From assembly GCA_003152075.1 (NCBI GenBank), contig PLZG01000031.1:1-44087 (forward strand): a stretch of DNA of 44,087 bases, read 5' to 3'. Positions within the stretch are counted from its first letter, which is position 1, and each line of letters opens with the position of its first letter. Below are positions 26,440 through 34,859 of this stretch, piece by piece. Position numbers and translations under genes: made by a program. The DNA comes from a candidate division FCPU426 bacterium. Lineage in GTDB: Bacteria; Oederibacteriota; Muellerivitia; Muellerivitales; Muellerivitaceae. Under the pieces are notes generated by a model. That model did no database searches. It was not told the DNA's origin and saw only the letters and a list, made by a program, of their open reading frames with translations.

Positions 26440-27759
26440 TCAGGTTTCCTTGAAAGCGGGGACCACTATGGCGGGATCGATGAGGCGGGCCACCTTGTTT
26501 CCCACGTCCACGGCGAAGTTGGTGCCCCGGTCTTCGGGATAAACCAAGGCCATGTTGGCCAGAAAAACATTCTCGATGGGTGTTTCGTAAGTGGGTTTCA
26601 CCTCGCTGTAATGGAGGGGAACGACGGGTTGGGCGTAAAGGTCCTGAAATAGGTAATATTCCTCAAGCCAGCTTTCATTAAATGCGGGGTTGATCTTTTG
26701 CAGGTGCGGAAGAAGCTCTGCGAAGATTTCCTCTTTTTTCATTTTGAAGTACTTATGGTCCTGGGGGAGATAATTGCCCACGTACATCAAATGCTTGCCT
26801 TGGTACCAGTCCCCGGGGGCGAAATTGGTATGCTCGATGAGGGCGAGAATAGGGATATCGGCGTCGGAGATGTTGATCCAGTACATGTCGCTGAATTTTT
26901 GCTTCATCACCAGGATCAGGCATTGGGCGCCCAAAAAGTCCAACTGGGTCACGCGCTTGACGTAATCGGTCGGGAGCTCTTTACAGGTCTTCAAGAAAAT
27001 AGGAGTGGCGGCCGCAAAGATAAGTCGGTCGTAGGTTTTGACCTGATCGGCAACTTCCAAGCCCTTAAACTTCCCCTTTTCGGTTAGGACCCGGGTAATC
27101 GGCTGGTTAAAGTGGATTTGGACCCCGGCTTTTTCAATGGCAGCTGCTAAGGCTTTATGAAAAACCTCGAATCCACCTTTGAAATAACCTAACTTTTCTT
27201 CCGAACCTTTGCGAGAGGACGCTCGAGTGTGAATGCGAGCCCAAAGCCAAGCCATGGCGACTTTGTCGTAGAATTTTCCAAATTTACCCTTGAGGAGCGG
27301 TTCCCAAATGACTCGTAGGAGAGCCGGGCTGGAATGTTTTTTCATCCATTCGTAACCCGTGATGGATTCGTACTTTTTCCAGTCGTCCACTTTGCCGAGA
27401 TAAAGGGCCAGTAGGCCGAACCGGATGCGGTCCAAAAAGGGAAGTGGGGTGAATTTGAGCAGCTGCATCGGTGTTCCGAAAGGATAAAGTTTTCCTTTAT
27501 ATGTGAACCCCATCTGACTGGTCAGCCAGTGGAGGCTGCCCCGGATTCCCAATTCGTCCACCATTTCCCGGATGCAGGTGTCGCTGGTGAAAATATGATG
27601 GTAATACTTTTCCAGGGTCGTTCCTGCCACAGGGAAACCGGCCGCCAAGCCCCCGGCGTATCCGGAAGCCTCAAATATCTCGACCTCGTGACCAGCCTTG
27701 ACTAGGCGATAAGCGGCTGTCATTCCCGCAACCCCGGCACCGACGATCCCGATTTTCAT
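26440..27759 (-). CDS. FAD-dependent amine-oxidase/desaturase-type oxidoreductase
   Basis: A 439-residue flavoprotein with an N-terminal dinucleotide site (GAGVAG, residues 7-12) and the amine-oxidase-superfamily layout: 'EASGYAGGLA' after the first strand and a long substrate domain. It resembles phytoene-desaturase, protoporphyrinogen-oxidase and mutase-like flavoproteins; the substrate is unknown. Its start codon overlaps the stop of the flippase-like gene (ATGA), so the two are coupled. Together with the GT2 gene it suggests modification of a lipid-linked glycan. Confidence 0.8.
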   Translation of the reverse strand: MKIGIVGAGVAGMTAAYRLVKAGHEVEIFEASGYAGGLAAGFPVAGTTLEKYYHHIFTSDTCIREMVDELGIRGSLHWLTSQMGFTYKGKLYPFGTPMQLLKFTPLPFLDRIRFGLLALYLGKVDDWKKYESITGYEWMKKHSSPALLRVIWEPLLKGKFGKFYDKVAMAWLWARIHTRASSRKGSEEKLGYFKGGFEVFHKALAAAIEKAGVQIHFNQPITRVLTEKGKFKGLEVADQVKTYDRLIFAAATPIFLKTCKELPTDYVKRVTQLDFLGAQCLILVMKQKFSDMYWINISDADIPILALIEHTNFAPGDWYQGKHLMYVGNYLPQDHKYFKMKKEEIFAELLPHLQKINPAFNESWLEEYYLFQDLYAQPVVPLHYSEVKPTYETPIENVFLANMALVYPEDRGTNFAVDVGNKVARLIDPAIVVPAFKET

Positions 27760-28766
27760 GCTTTTTCCTTTTTGTCCTGGTCAATCGACTTCAAGGTTAG
27801 TCCCTCGTGATGGAGGTAGTAATAACCGAGAAGGGTGATGGGAAGGAATACAAGCATGTGAACAGTAACAATGTAAGCTAAAGCAGTGTGGCTTGGGATC
27901 TGGTAAATGGAAAGCAAGGTGACGCCTATTCCCTCAAAAATCCCCAATCCACCGGGGGTGCTGGGAACCATAAGTCCTAAATTGGTAATTGCCATCAATA
28001 AGGCGGCGGAATTGTAATGAATAGGTTCAGGGGCGAGCTGGAATCCAACGGCAACCAAGAAAAAAGCAGTGAATTCACAAGTCCAGGCTGCCAGGGAAAA
28101 CACTAGAACCAAAAATGTTTCCTTAATGTTTTCAAGTATTTGGAGCCCGTCAAGAAAGGTATGGCATATTTTTTCGAGAGGGGAATGATATTTTTGGGGA
28201 GCATGGGAGATTAAATAATTAATGATTTGGATTGTTTTCTTCTTGAAAATAATCATCCCTAAAAAAACCAAAAATGCTGTCCCGAAAATGAAAGAAGCCA
28301 ATTTGGCAGGAGTTTCAATATTTTTTGAAATGGGGGTGGAAGCTGAGTGTCTTAGGAATATCGACCCACCCAAAATCAACAGCATCGCCATGCCGTCAAA
28401 AAGTCTTTCGAGGATAATAGTTCCGAGAGAAGCGCTGCGGCTAATACCCTCTTTCTTCCCGTTTAAATGGGCCCTGAAAAACTCACCTAACCTAAGCGGT
28501 GTAACGTTATTCGCCATGAACCCGATAACAAGAGTTGGGAATAAACTTTTAAAAGAACATTTTTTTATGGGGGCAAGTAATATTACCCAACGGAATCCCC
28601 GAATGACATAACCAAACATGTAGATGATGAGAGCGGGTAAGAGCCAAACAAAGTGGAAATGGGAGAAGTCGCCAGCCAGATCGGCAAATTTGATATTTCG
28701 GAACAAAAGGTAGAAGGAGCCGATGATAAGTGCCAGGGCAATCCAGGTGCGTTTTTGGGTTAACAT
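27756..28766 (-). CDS. Lysylphosphatidylglycerol synthase-like (AglD/flippase-type) membrane protein
   Basis: A 336-residue protein with about eight membrane helices and the UPF0104/LPG-synthase-TM family pattern: 'ALIIYMFGYVIRGFRW', 'FMANNVTPLRLGEFFRAH' and 'LGLMVPSTPGGLGIFEG'. Relatives include AglD and putative lipid transporters next to glycosyltransferases. AAGGAAGG precedes the start. It is the first gene of the three-gene minus operon and is divergent from the TPR gene at 28981. Confidence 0.85.
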   Translation of the reverse strand: MLTQKRTWIALALIIGSFYLLFRNIKFADLAGDFSHFHFVWLLPALIIYMFGYVIRGFRWVILLAPIKKCSFKSLFPTLVIGFMANNVTPLRLGEFFRAHLNGKKEGISRSASLGTIILERLFDGMAMLLILGGSIFLRHSASTPISKNIETPAKLASFIFGTAFLVFLGMIIFKKKTIQIINYLISHAPQKYHSPLEKICHTFLDGLQILENIKETFLVLVFSLAAWTCEFTAFFLVAVGFQLAPEPIHYNSAALLMAITNLGLMVPSTPGGLGIFEGIGVTLLSIYQIPSHTALAYIVTVHMLVFLPITLLGYYYLHHEGLTLKSIDQDKKEKA

Positions 28767-28882
28767 TTACCTTCCTTTTCCAAAAATCAGACCACATTTT
28801 GCCTGAAATTTACGACCTTTGCTACCGAATTACGAAAAGTTGCAGCCCTTTTTAAAAGTGAGGAAGCTTTGCGGAGATTCAT

Positions 28883-28912
28883 TTGGTGTCGGGGGGGGAC
28901 CCTGGCTAAAAT
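28883..28912 (+). promoter_or_regulatory. Candidate promoter for the TPR secreted protein
   Basis: TTGGTG (28883-28888), an 18-base spacer, then TAAAAT (28907-28912). The -10 is embedded in TTGGCTAAAATG-like sequence that recurs upstream of the aminopeptidase gene (30911-30922). Confidence 0.45.
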
Positions 28913-28980
28913 GAAGGTACCAAGATTTGAGAGAGCCGGAATTTTCTGGCGACCCGTAGAACTTTACCAGGAGGGGAAGT

Positions 28981-30057
28981 ATGAACAAGATTAAATTATT
29001 TTGCCTGTTTGTGGTTTTTACACTGCCGATGGCGGTTTTAGCGGACGATAAAGCTGCCCCCAAGGACACTCCAAGCAAAGCCGAGAGTACTACGGCCCAG
29101 TCTTCCACTGTTTCCTACAAAAGCTTCAAGGAAGCCTACGCGGCCGGAAACCAAGCCTTGAAGGAAAGGAATTTCGAGGGGGCTGTTTCCGCTTATGGGG
29201 AGGCCGAAAATTTATCTACCACCCCTAAGGGAAAAAGCCAGGCGGCCAACGCCCAGGGATGGGCCCTCTTGAAAGCGAAAAAATGGGAAGAGGCTAAAAA
29301 AGCCTTGGGACGCGCAGTAGAAGAGGACGCGGATAATAAGGTGGCCATGAAAAACCTTGGGGTGGCTTCTTTCCGTCGCTATGAATATGGATTCGCCGGG
29401 GTTGAGGAGCTGAAGTCGGCCGTTAAAAATTTGGAGACCAGCGGCGAAAACCAGGAATTGTTGGAGAGGGCCAAAGGCGCTTTGAGTCGCGAAGAGGCTT
29501 ATGCCCAGGCCACGGTCACTCCGGTGGCGGAAGTCAGCACTACCGGGTTGAATTTCAAAGCTCTTACGGCCTTGGGAGACAAGCTTCAAACCGAGGGAAA
29601 GTTTGACCAAGCCTTGAAGGTCTTCAGGGAGGCGGAAGCCATCGCGAAATCCCCGGCTTCCAAAGCCGCAGCCGCCAACCGTCAAGGCAAGGTTCTATTG
29701 GATGCCCGTCGGCCCCATGAGTCCGTTCCTTATTTTGAGAAAGCTGTTGAAAACCAGCCCAAGGAAAAAATTTATTTAAACAACCTGGCTTTTAGCTACT
29801 GGGTTCTTTACGATTCAGGCAAGGGTAAGACGGAAGACTTGAAAAAGGCCGTCGACGCTTTTTACAAAGCCAACGCCATTGACGCCTCTTTTCACTCGGA
29901 AAACTTGAAGATGGCTTTGGATGAGCTCAAGGAAGTTGATCCGGAGGCAGCAAAGGCTTATGGTGCGAAGAAGGAAAAAGAGGAAGCGGCTGGTGAGGAT
30001 GAAAAAGGGGAAACTAAGACCGACAAGGATAGCGGCGAAAAGGAAGATTCTAAGTAA
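28981..30057 (+). CDS. Exported TPR protein with internal duplication
   Basis: A 358-residue protein with a signal peptide (about 1-21), two similar TPR-type halves (about 40-165 and 185-325) and a highly charged Lys/Glu tail. The halves share the order 'A.GNQALKE..F..A...Y.EAE' and a 'LGRAVEEDADNK.A.KNL' segment, suggesting an internal duplication. GGAGGGG precedes ATG 28981. A strong terminator follows. It is probably periplasmic; the partner is unknown. Confidence 0.8.
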   Translation: MNKIKLFCLFVVFTLPMAVLADDKAAPKDTPSKAESTTAQSSTVSYKSFKEAYAAGNQALKERNFEGAVSAYGEAENLSTTPKGKSQAANAQGWALLKAKKWEEAKKALGRAVEEDADNKVAMKNLGVASFRRYEYGFAGVEELKSAVKNLETSGENQELLERAKGALSREEAYAQATVTPVAEVSTTGLNFKALTALGDKLQTEGKFDQALKVFREAEAIAKSPASKAAAANRQGKVLLDARRPHESVPYFEKAVENQPKEKIYLNNLAFSYWVLYDSGKGKTEDLKKAVDAFYKANAIDASFHSENLKMALDELKEVDPEAAKAYGAKKEKEEAAGEDEKGETKTDKDSGEKEDSK

Positions 30058-30084
30058 GATTCCTGATAAAAGTGAATTTTTGTA

Positions 30085-30121
30085 AAGGGGCGAATCGATT
30101 TGGTTCGCCCCTTTTTATTTT
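30085..30121 (+). terminator. Intrinsic terminator after the TPR gene
   Basis: AAGGGGCGAA (30085-30094) pairs perfectly with TTCGCCCCTT (30104-30113) over a 9-base loop, followed by a T-rich run. It rules out the earliest possible start (30100) of the next gene. Confidence 0.9.
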
Positions 30122-30171
30122 TGATAATTGATATTAAATGTGGGACTATCTCATTGTCTCCACCCCATGAA

Positions 30172-30849
30172 ATGGATATTGGAATGTCCCTCGCTAACGA
30201 CTTGAACCGACTTCACCAAAATATCAGGGAATGTTCCAAGTGTTTTCCTAAGGGGGGAAATTGCCCCGTTGCGGGCACTGGACCGGGGAAGAAAGGCGGC
30301 CTATTTCTGATTGGTCAGGCTCCGGGCATCCGGGAACCGGCGGCCCAAAAAAATTTCGCATGGACCGCGGGAAAGCGCCTGTTCCAATGGTTTCAAACGA
30401 TCGGAATGTCGGAGGAGAACCTTCGCCGGTACGCCTATATCACGGCGGTCACCAAGTGTTATCCGGGTAAGGCCAAGGGCGGGAAAGGGGACCGCCGGCC
30501 GAGTCCCCAGGAAGTGGAGAACTGCGCGCATTATCTGGATGAGGCCCTGTGTTTATTCGCCCCTTCGGTCGTGGTTTTGATCGGCAGTATGGCCATTGAG
30601 CGTGTTTTGGGCCCCTATCCCTTTTCCGAAGTCATTGGGAAAGAATTTGAAAAAGATCTCCCGGGAGGCCCCGCTTGGGTTATTCCTATCCCTCACCCTT
30701 CCGGTGCCAGTCCTTGGCCCTATTTACCGGGGAACAAGCAAAAGTTAGAACGAGCTTTTCGGCTGATAAAAAATCGGCTCCAGAAGGAAAAACTTTATCA
30801 GCAATTATCGGGAGTCAGCCGTCAGTTATCCACTCAAGTGAAACCTTAG
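30172..30849 (+). CDS. Uracil-DNA glycosylase, family 4-like (Fe-S)
   Basis: A protein of 225 residues from ATG 30172 (ATG 30184 is also possible, and neither has a strong site). It has the iron-sulfur cysteines C21, C24, C96 and C118 in the family 4 spacing, active-site motif 1 GQAPG (48-52) and motif 2 HPSGAS (175-180). Family 4 enzymes remove uracil from DNA; the GQAPG variant, in place of the usual GEAPG, is a slight departure. The C-terminal 25 residues are basic and may be an extension. Confidence 0.8.
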   Translation: MDIGMSLANDLNRLHQNIRECSKCFPKGGNCPVAGTGPGKKGGLFLIGQAPGIREPAAQKNFAWTAGKRLFQWFQTIGMSEENLRRYAYITAVTKCYPGKAKGGKGDRRPSPQEVENCAHYLDEALCLFAPSVVVLIGSMAIERVLGPYPFSEVIGKEFEKDLPGGPAWVIPIPHPSGASPWPYLPGNKQKLERAFRLIKNRLQKEKLYQQLSGVSRQLSTQVKP

Positions 30850-30892
30850 CCACAACTCCACTGAGTGCTTCAAGAGTGAATCGAATGGGCTG

Positions 30893-30921
30893 TTGTTAGT
30901 TCCTGATGCCTTGGCTAAAAT
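30893..30921 (+). promoter_or_regulatory. Promoter for the aminopeptidase gene
   Basis: TTGTTA (30893-30898), a 17-base spacer, then TAAAAT (30916-30921). The -10 shares the TTGGCTAAAATG context with the promoter at 28883. Confidence 0.55.
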
Positions 30922-30952
30922 GGTGCCTCATTAATTTTCCTTGGAGGTTCGC

Positions 30953-32428
30953 GTGATTCAATTCTCCGCTGTTTCCAGCCTTTCCCAAACACCCAAAACC
31001 TGGGTTTTTTTGGCTTGTGAAAAAGAAGACGGGTTTCTCAATTTTCCTGGAAAAGCCGGAGTCGAGATTCGGAAGGTTATCGAGGAGGAGGGGTTTTCCG
31101 GAAAGGAAGGCCAGGCAGCGGTAGCCCATCCGAAGGGGGCGATAAAAGCGGAAAAGGTTATTGTTTTAGGGGTGGGAACAAAGACGGAAGTGACGGTTGA
31201 GACCTTGCGCCGGGCGAGTGGACGCCTTGCCCGTAAAGCCCGTGAATTTCGGGTTGAAGAAGCTTTGATCGAATGGCCGAGGCAATTCAAGGGCGAGCAA
31301 ATCAAAGCCTTTGTTGAGGGCCTTATTTTAGGTTCCTACCAATACACCCGTTACAAAACCCAACTGAAAGACGCTTCCAAGGGCATCCAAAAATTTATCT
31401 TAAAGGTTCCATTGGACCAGCTTTCATCTTCCAAAGCCTCACTTAAAATCGCTGAAAGTTATTGCGAAGGGGTTTTGCTGGCCAGGGACCTCATCAATGG
31501 GGCCCCCAGCGATATTACCCCCAGGGTTTTAGCCGACACGGCCCGGAAAATGGTCAAAGGGCCGGTTCGTTTGAAGCTTTACTCGACCAAGGAACTCAAG
31601 CGCATGGGCGCGGGCGGAATACTGGGCGTCAACATCGGAAGCGCCCTGGAACCCTACCTGATCCACCTTCATTACAAACCTGCTGGGAAGCCTAAGAAAT
31701 CTATCGCCATCGTGGGCAAGGGCATAACTTTTGATTCGGGCGGATTGTCCTTGAAGCCCGCCGGCTCCATGGAAACGATGAAAATGGATATGTCGGGTGC
31801 GGCGGCAGTTTTGGGGGTGTTCAGCCAATTGGCCAAATTGAAACCCAATGTCGAAGTTCACGGCATCATTGCCACCACCGAAAACATGCCCGGTGGAAGG
31901 GCCTACAAGCCCGGCGACGTGTTGAAAGCCATGAATGGCAAGACCATGGAGGTCTTGAATACAGATGCCGAGGGAAGGCTGGTCCTATCCGATGCCTTGT
32001 CCTACGCCGTTAAACAAAAGGTAGATGGCATTGTCGATATGGCCACCTTGACCGGGGCCTGCGTTATCGCCTTGGGATCGCTTATATCGGGTGCCATGTC
32101 GAACGACCCCAAGCTGATGGATAAGGTGAAGGAAGCCACCGAAGCCGAAGGTGAATCCATCTGGGAATTGCCCTTAGTGAAGGAATACCGTGACGATATT
32201 AAAAGCAAAGTGGCCGATATTAAGAATATCGGCGGCGGCCGTGAAGCCGGGACTATCATCGGAGGGCTTTTCCTCCAGGAATTCGTGGGTGATACCCCCT
32301 GGGTGCACCTGGATATCGCAGGGCCAGCCTACTTGGAGCGGGAATACCCCGCCGTCCCCTATCTTACCTTTGGGGGAACCGGCTTGATGGTCCGAAGCCT
32401 TTTGACCCTCCTTCGAAACCAGTCATAA
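30953..32428 (+). CDS. pepA: Leucyl aminopeptidase (family M17)
   Basis: A 491-residue M17 metallopeptidase that removes N-terminal residues from peptides in the cytoplasm. The signature NTDAEGRL is present, with the other metal ligands in 'GKGITFDSGG' and 'KMDMSGAAA'. The start is GTG 30953, with GGAGG six bases upstream; the TTG at 30941 is part of that ribosome site and is rejected. It has its own promoter and a likely terminator hairpin downstream. Confidence 0.93.
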   Translation: MIQFSAVSSLSQTPKTWVFLACEKEDGFLNFPGKAGVEIRKVIEEEGFSGKEGQAAVAHPKGAIKAEKVIVLGVGTKTEVTVETLRRASGRLARKAREFRVEEALIEWPRQFKGEQIKAFVEGLILGSYQYTRYKTQLKDASKGIQKFILKVPLDQLSSSKASLKIAESYCEGVLLARDLINGAPSDITPRVLADTARKMVKGPVRLKLYSTKELKRMGAGGILGVNIGSALEPYLIHLHYKPAGKPKKSIAIVGKGITFDSGGLSLKPAGSMETMKMDMSGAAAVLGVFSQLAKLKPNVEVHGIIATTENMPGGRAYKPGDVLKAMNGKTMEVLNTDAEGRLVLSDALSYAVKQKVDGIVDMATLTGACVIALGSLISGAMSNDPKLMDKVKEATEAEGESIWELPLVKEYRDDIKSKVADIKNIGGGREAGTIIGGLFLQEFVGDTPWVHLDIAGPAYLEREYPAVPYLTFGGTGLMVRSLLTLLRNQS

Positions 32429-32453
32429 CGTAGGTTTTTCAGTTTAAAAACGT

Positions 32454-32489
32454 TAAAATGCCTGCCTCCCTGCCAGGAATGGCGTTTTA
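32454..32489 (+). terminator. Probable terminator after the aminopeptidase gene
   Basis: TAAAATGCC (32454-32462) pairs with GGCGTTTTA (32481-32489), one G-U pair, over an 18-base loop that can itself fold. The T-run is short, so termination is likely but not certain. Confidence 0.5.
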
Positions 32490-32500
32490 TATGACCTTGC

Positions 32501-32524
32501 AACTATATGGGACCATTAATCGTC
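32501..32524 (+). promoter_or_regulatory. Candidate ECF-type autoregulatory promoter
   Basis: AACT (32501-32504), a 16-base spacer, then CGTC (32521-32524), followed by TTAA. ECF sigma factors commonly read an AAC-type -35 and a CGTC-type -10 at this distance, and usually control their own gene, which starts at 32551. Short motifs, so chance is possible. Confidence 0.4.
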
Positions 32525-32550
32525 TTAAAGTTAGGTAAACCAGGTGACGA

Positions 32551-33099
32551 ATGACTGAAACTGAAGCCATCGACCGTTGCCGAAAAGGGGATATTGCCGG
32601 GCTTCAGGTGTTATATGAAATGCACCGGACAAAGGCTTATCATTTGTCCTGGAGGATGTTGGGTTCCTCTGAGGACGCTGAGGACGCCTTGCAGGAAGTT
32701 TTTCTTAAGGTCTTCGACCGGATCAAAAACTATCGGGGAGATTCGGCCTTTAGTACTTGGCTTTACCGGATGACCACGAACCATTGCCTTGATTTGCTGA
32801 GGAGGAGGAAAATCGTGGCCTTCCTGGGGTTCGAGAATGCCCCTGAGGTAGCGGATAAGAAAGACAGCGTCAAGGCCATCGATCTGGGTTTAAGCCCTTC
32901 GGTGGAAAGAGTCCTGGCGAAATTGCCGGAAAAACAAAAAGCCTGTCTTTTGCTCCGGGAAATGGATGAATTAAGTTACGAGGATATCGCGGTTGCCCTC
33001 CAGCTTTCGCTGGGGTCGGTCAAATCCAATATCCACCGGGCGAAGGCCTTCTTGAAGGAAGAACTGGAAAAAGAAGGAATGACTCAAGAAGACGTTTAG
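32551..33099 (+). CDS. ECF RNA polymerase sigma factor
   Basis: A 182-residue extracytoplasmic-function sigma factor. Sigma region 2 (about 20-90) has 'DAEDALQEVFLKVF' and 'FSTWLYRMTTNHCLDLLRR', and region 4 (about 120-170) has 'LSYEDIAVALQLSLGSVKS'. No region 3 is present, as expected. AGGTG precedes the start. A membrane protein and a CpxP-like protein follow within 23 bases each, the usual plan of an envelope-stress regulon. Confidence 0.93.
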   Translation: MTETEAIDRCRKGDIAGLQVLYEMHRTKAYHLSWRMLGSSEDAEDALQEVFLKVFDRIKNYRGDSAFSTWLYRMTTNHCLDLLRRRKIVAFLGFENAPEVADKKDSVKAIDLGLSPSVERVLAKLPEKQKACLLLREMDELSYEDIAVALQLSLGSVKSNIHRAKAFLKEELEKEGMTQEDV

Positions 33100-33122
33100 A
33101 GGGGAAGTTAAAGAGGGAAATC

Positions 33123-33551
33123 ATGAGAAAAATTTTGAAAGACGAAGACATTACCAAAATCCTAAAAAAAATGGGGAAGATTCCTGTTGATGGGATTACC
33201 TATGATCGTGTTTGGTTCAAGTTAGAAGAGCGATTGGAAAAACGCGAAAAGAGTTTCCTGGATAACGTTGTTTGGCGCCCCTGGGGTCATCCCATCCGGT
33301 GGGTTGCGGCGGCAGCCTGCCTATTGGTGACTTTTACGGGTGTTCTTTATAATCAAAAAATCGTGGAACAAGCGGACCTTGCGGCTTACGTGGAAACCGT
33401 TTCCAACCCGACGGCTAATGTCACTAAAGACCTTGGGATTGTTCATGTTTCCGCCTTGATTACGGAAGGGCCCTCTCCATCCGTTCACGAGGCTTTTTTC
33501 TCCGAGGGGGACCACACTGATTCATTGTTGAACGACGAATTGTCGCTATAA
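33123..33551 (+). CDS. Putative anti-sigma factor, single-span
   Basis: A 142-residue protein with a charged N-terminal cytoplasmic part, one membrane helix (about 58-76) and a periplasmic C-terminal part. It has no zinc-binding HxxxCxxC motif. Its place directly after an ECF sigma gene and before a CpxP-like gene supports an anti-sigma role; sequence alone does not prove it. Confidence 0.6.
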   Translation: MRKILKDEDITKILKKMGKIPVDGITYDRVWFKLEERLEKREKSFLDNVVWRPWGHPIRWVAAAACLLVTFTGVLYNQKIVEQADLAAYVETVSNPTANVTKDLGIVHVSALITEGPSPSVHEAFFSEGDHTDSLLNDELSL

Positions 33552-33572
33552 AAATTTAATTCGGGGGGATGA

Positions 33573-34031
33573 ATGAGAGTTTATTACCGATTTATTGCCT
33601 TTGTTTTTGTGGTGACTTTATTGAGCACCCGCCTCGGTTTTTCTGCGGACGCCGCGCAGCCCGCCGTTCAAGCCAAGCCCACCGAGACCACCAATCATTT
33701 GTCTGGTAGGGAACTGCTTAAAAAGCTCCAATTGACGGATGATCAGCGTAAACAGCTTCGCCAAAACAGGGGCGCATATCGTAAGGCCATGGCCGTCATT
33801 GATGGTGAGTTGAAAATTAACCAAGTGGATATGGATAACGAATTGGAAAAACCGGAACCTGACCAGGCCAAATTGGACCTTATTGTGCAGAAAATAGGGG
33901 AGTTGTACGGCAAAAAACTTTCGGAAAAGATCAAGGCAAAGCTGGAATTTGAAAAGAAAATCCTGACACCCCAGCAATTAGACCTGTTGAAAACACTTCA
34001 AGGTAAGGAAGGCCCGGAAGAGAATCTTTAA
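33573..34031 (+). CDS. CpxP/Spy-like periplasmic stress protein
   Basis: A 152-residue exported protein with a signal peptide (about 1-24). It has two LTxxQ-type motifs, 'LQLTDDQRKQLRQ' near residue 52 and 'ILTPQQLDLL' near 130, joined by amphipathic helices. This is the CpxP/Spy/ZraP plan, in which the protein senses envelope damage or metals, or acts as a chaperone. GGGGGG precedes ATG 33573. It would be the sensor or output of the ECF sigma/anti-sigma pair upstream. Confidence 0.8.
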   Translation: MRVYYRFIAFVFVVTLLSTRLGFSADAAQPAVQAKPTETTNHLSGRELLKKLQLTDDQRKQLRQNRGAYRKAMAVIDGELKINQVDMDNELEKPEPDQAKLDLIVQKIGELYGKKLSEKIKAKLEFEKKILTPQQLDLLKTLQGKEGPEENL

Positions 34032-34197
34032 AGTTTAGTTATCCACTTTTTTCTTCATTTTTGGACGTTCATTTTTTGTGCGGTTTTTTATCCACCCAAA
34101 TTTTCCCTTATAATGTGCAAATGCACACAAACGCCCAGGGTCACCAAAGTTGCTAACAAAAATTCGTTGCTTTTCACCGACTATTTCACCTTAAACT

Positions 34198-34227
34198 TTG
34201 ACATGCTTTTAGGCCCGGTGATATTAT
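34198..34227 (+). promoter_or_regulatory. Promoter predicting a leaderless mRNA
   Basis: TTGACA (34198-34203), an 18-base spacer, then TATTAT (34222-34227). The -10 ends only 8 bases before ATG 34235, so transcription would start at or next to the start codon. No ribosome site is present. The rest of 34032-34234 holds no gene. Confidence 0.65.
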
Positions 34228-34234
34228 TTAAGCC

Positions 34235-34789
34235 ATGGGTATTCTCTTCAACTTCGCATCCCCGTTTTTGAACCTACTCAAGAAACTTGTGAACGGTCTC
34301 GAGTTCCGCAAGTTTAAGGAAGCCGTTCATCGTAACCCCCAAGATCATTATCTACGCGCCCGATTCGCTAAATATTGCCTCAAAACCTATTTTCAAGGTT
34401 CCTCTTCCAAGGTTCACGTGGTCGAAGCGGTTAACCAGTTTGAGAACATCGTCCACTCGGAAGTTCTCGATCTTGAAGTCTATTATTTAATGGGCAAGTT
34501 CTATCAGGGGCAGGATAACGCCAAGGCTATCGAGATTTACCGCAAGGGGATCAAACGCTACAATGATTTTGTATCTAAGAGCATTGAATTTCGTCACGAT
34601 TATGTTGAAACAGCCTTCACGATGGCTTTGAATCTTCTAGCCTTGGAATCCAACGTGGCCGATCCGGAATTAGGCAAATTTTTTAAGAACATCCGCCGGA
34701 CTTACTTAAAGAACTTCCTCGATAGCAAGGTGGATTTTAGCCAAGAGATTCTGGGAGATCCGGGAAAGCTTCGTCCAAGCGTAAATTAA
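34235..34789 (+). CDS. TPR-like hypothetical protein
   Basis: A 184-residue helical protein with a TPR-like centre ('LDLEVYYLMGKFYQGQDNAKAIEIYRKGI') and an amphipathic, Leu-rich N-terminus that may lie on the membrane. There is no signal peptide. It appears to be translated from a leaderless mRNA. A bidirectional terminator separates it from the convergent PuuD-like gene. Function unknown. Confidence 0.7.
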   Translation: MGILFNFASPFLNLLKKLVNGLEFRKFKEAVHRNPQDHYLRARFAKYCLKTYFQGSSSKVHVVEAVNQFENIVHSEVLDLEVYYLMGKFYQGQDNAKAIEIYRKGIKRYNDFVSKSIEFRHDYVETAFTMALNLLALESNVADPELGKFFKNIRRTYLKNFLDSKVDFSQEILGDPGKLRPSVN

Positions 34790-34810
34790 ACCGATTACAG
34801 CAAAAACAAA

Positions 34811-34839
34811 AAGGCCCTGGGTTTCCAGGGCCTTTTTTT
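34811..34839. terminator. Bidirectional intrinsic terminator
   Basis: AAGGCCCTGG (34811-34820) pairs perfectly with CCAGGGCCTT (34825-34834) over a GTTT loop. A T-run follows on the plus side and an A-rich run precedes it, so it can terminate both convergent genes. Confidence 0.9.
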
Positions 34840-34859
34840 ATTTAAGTTTAAGAAAAGTA

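Noticed and set aside
30100-30171. Earlier TTG start for the uracil-DNA glycosylase
   Set aside because: It lies inside the intrinsic terminator of the preceding gene.
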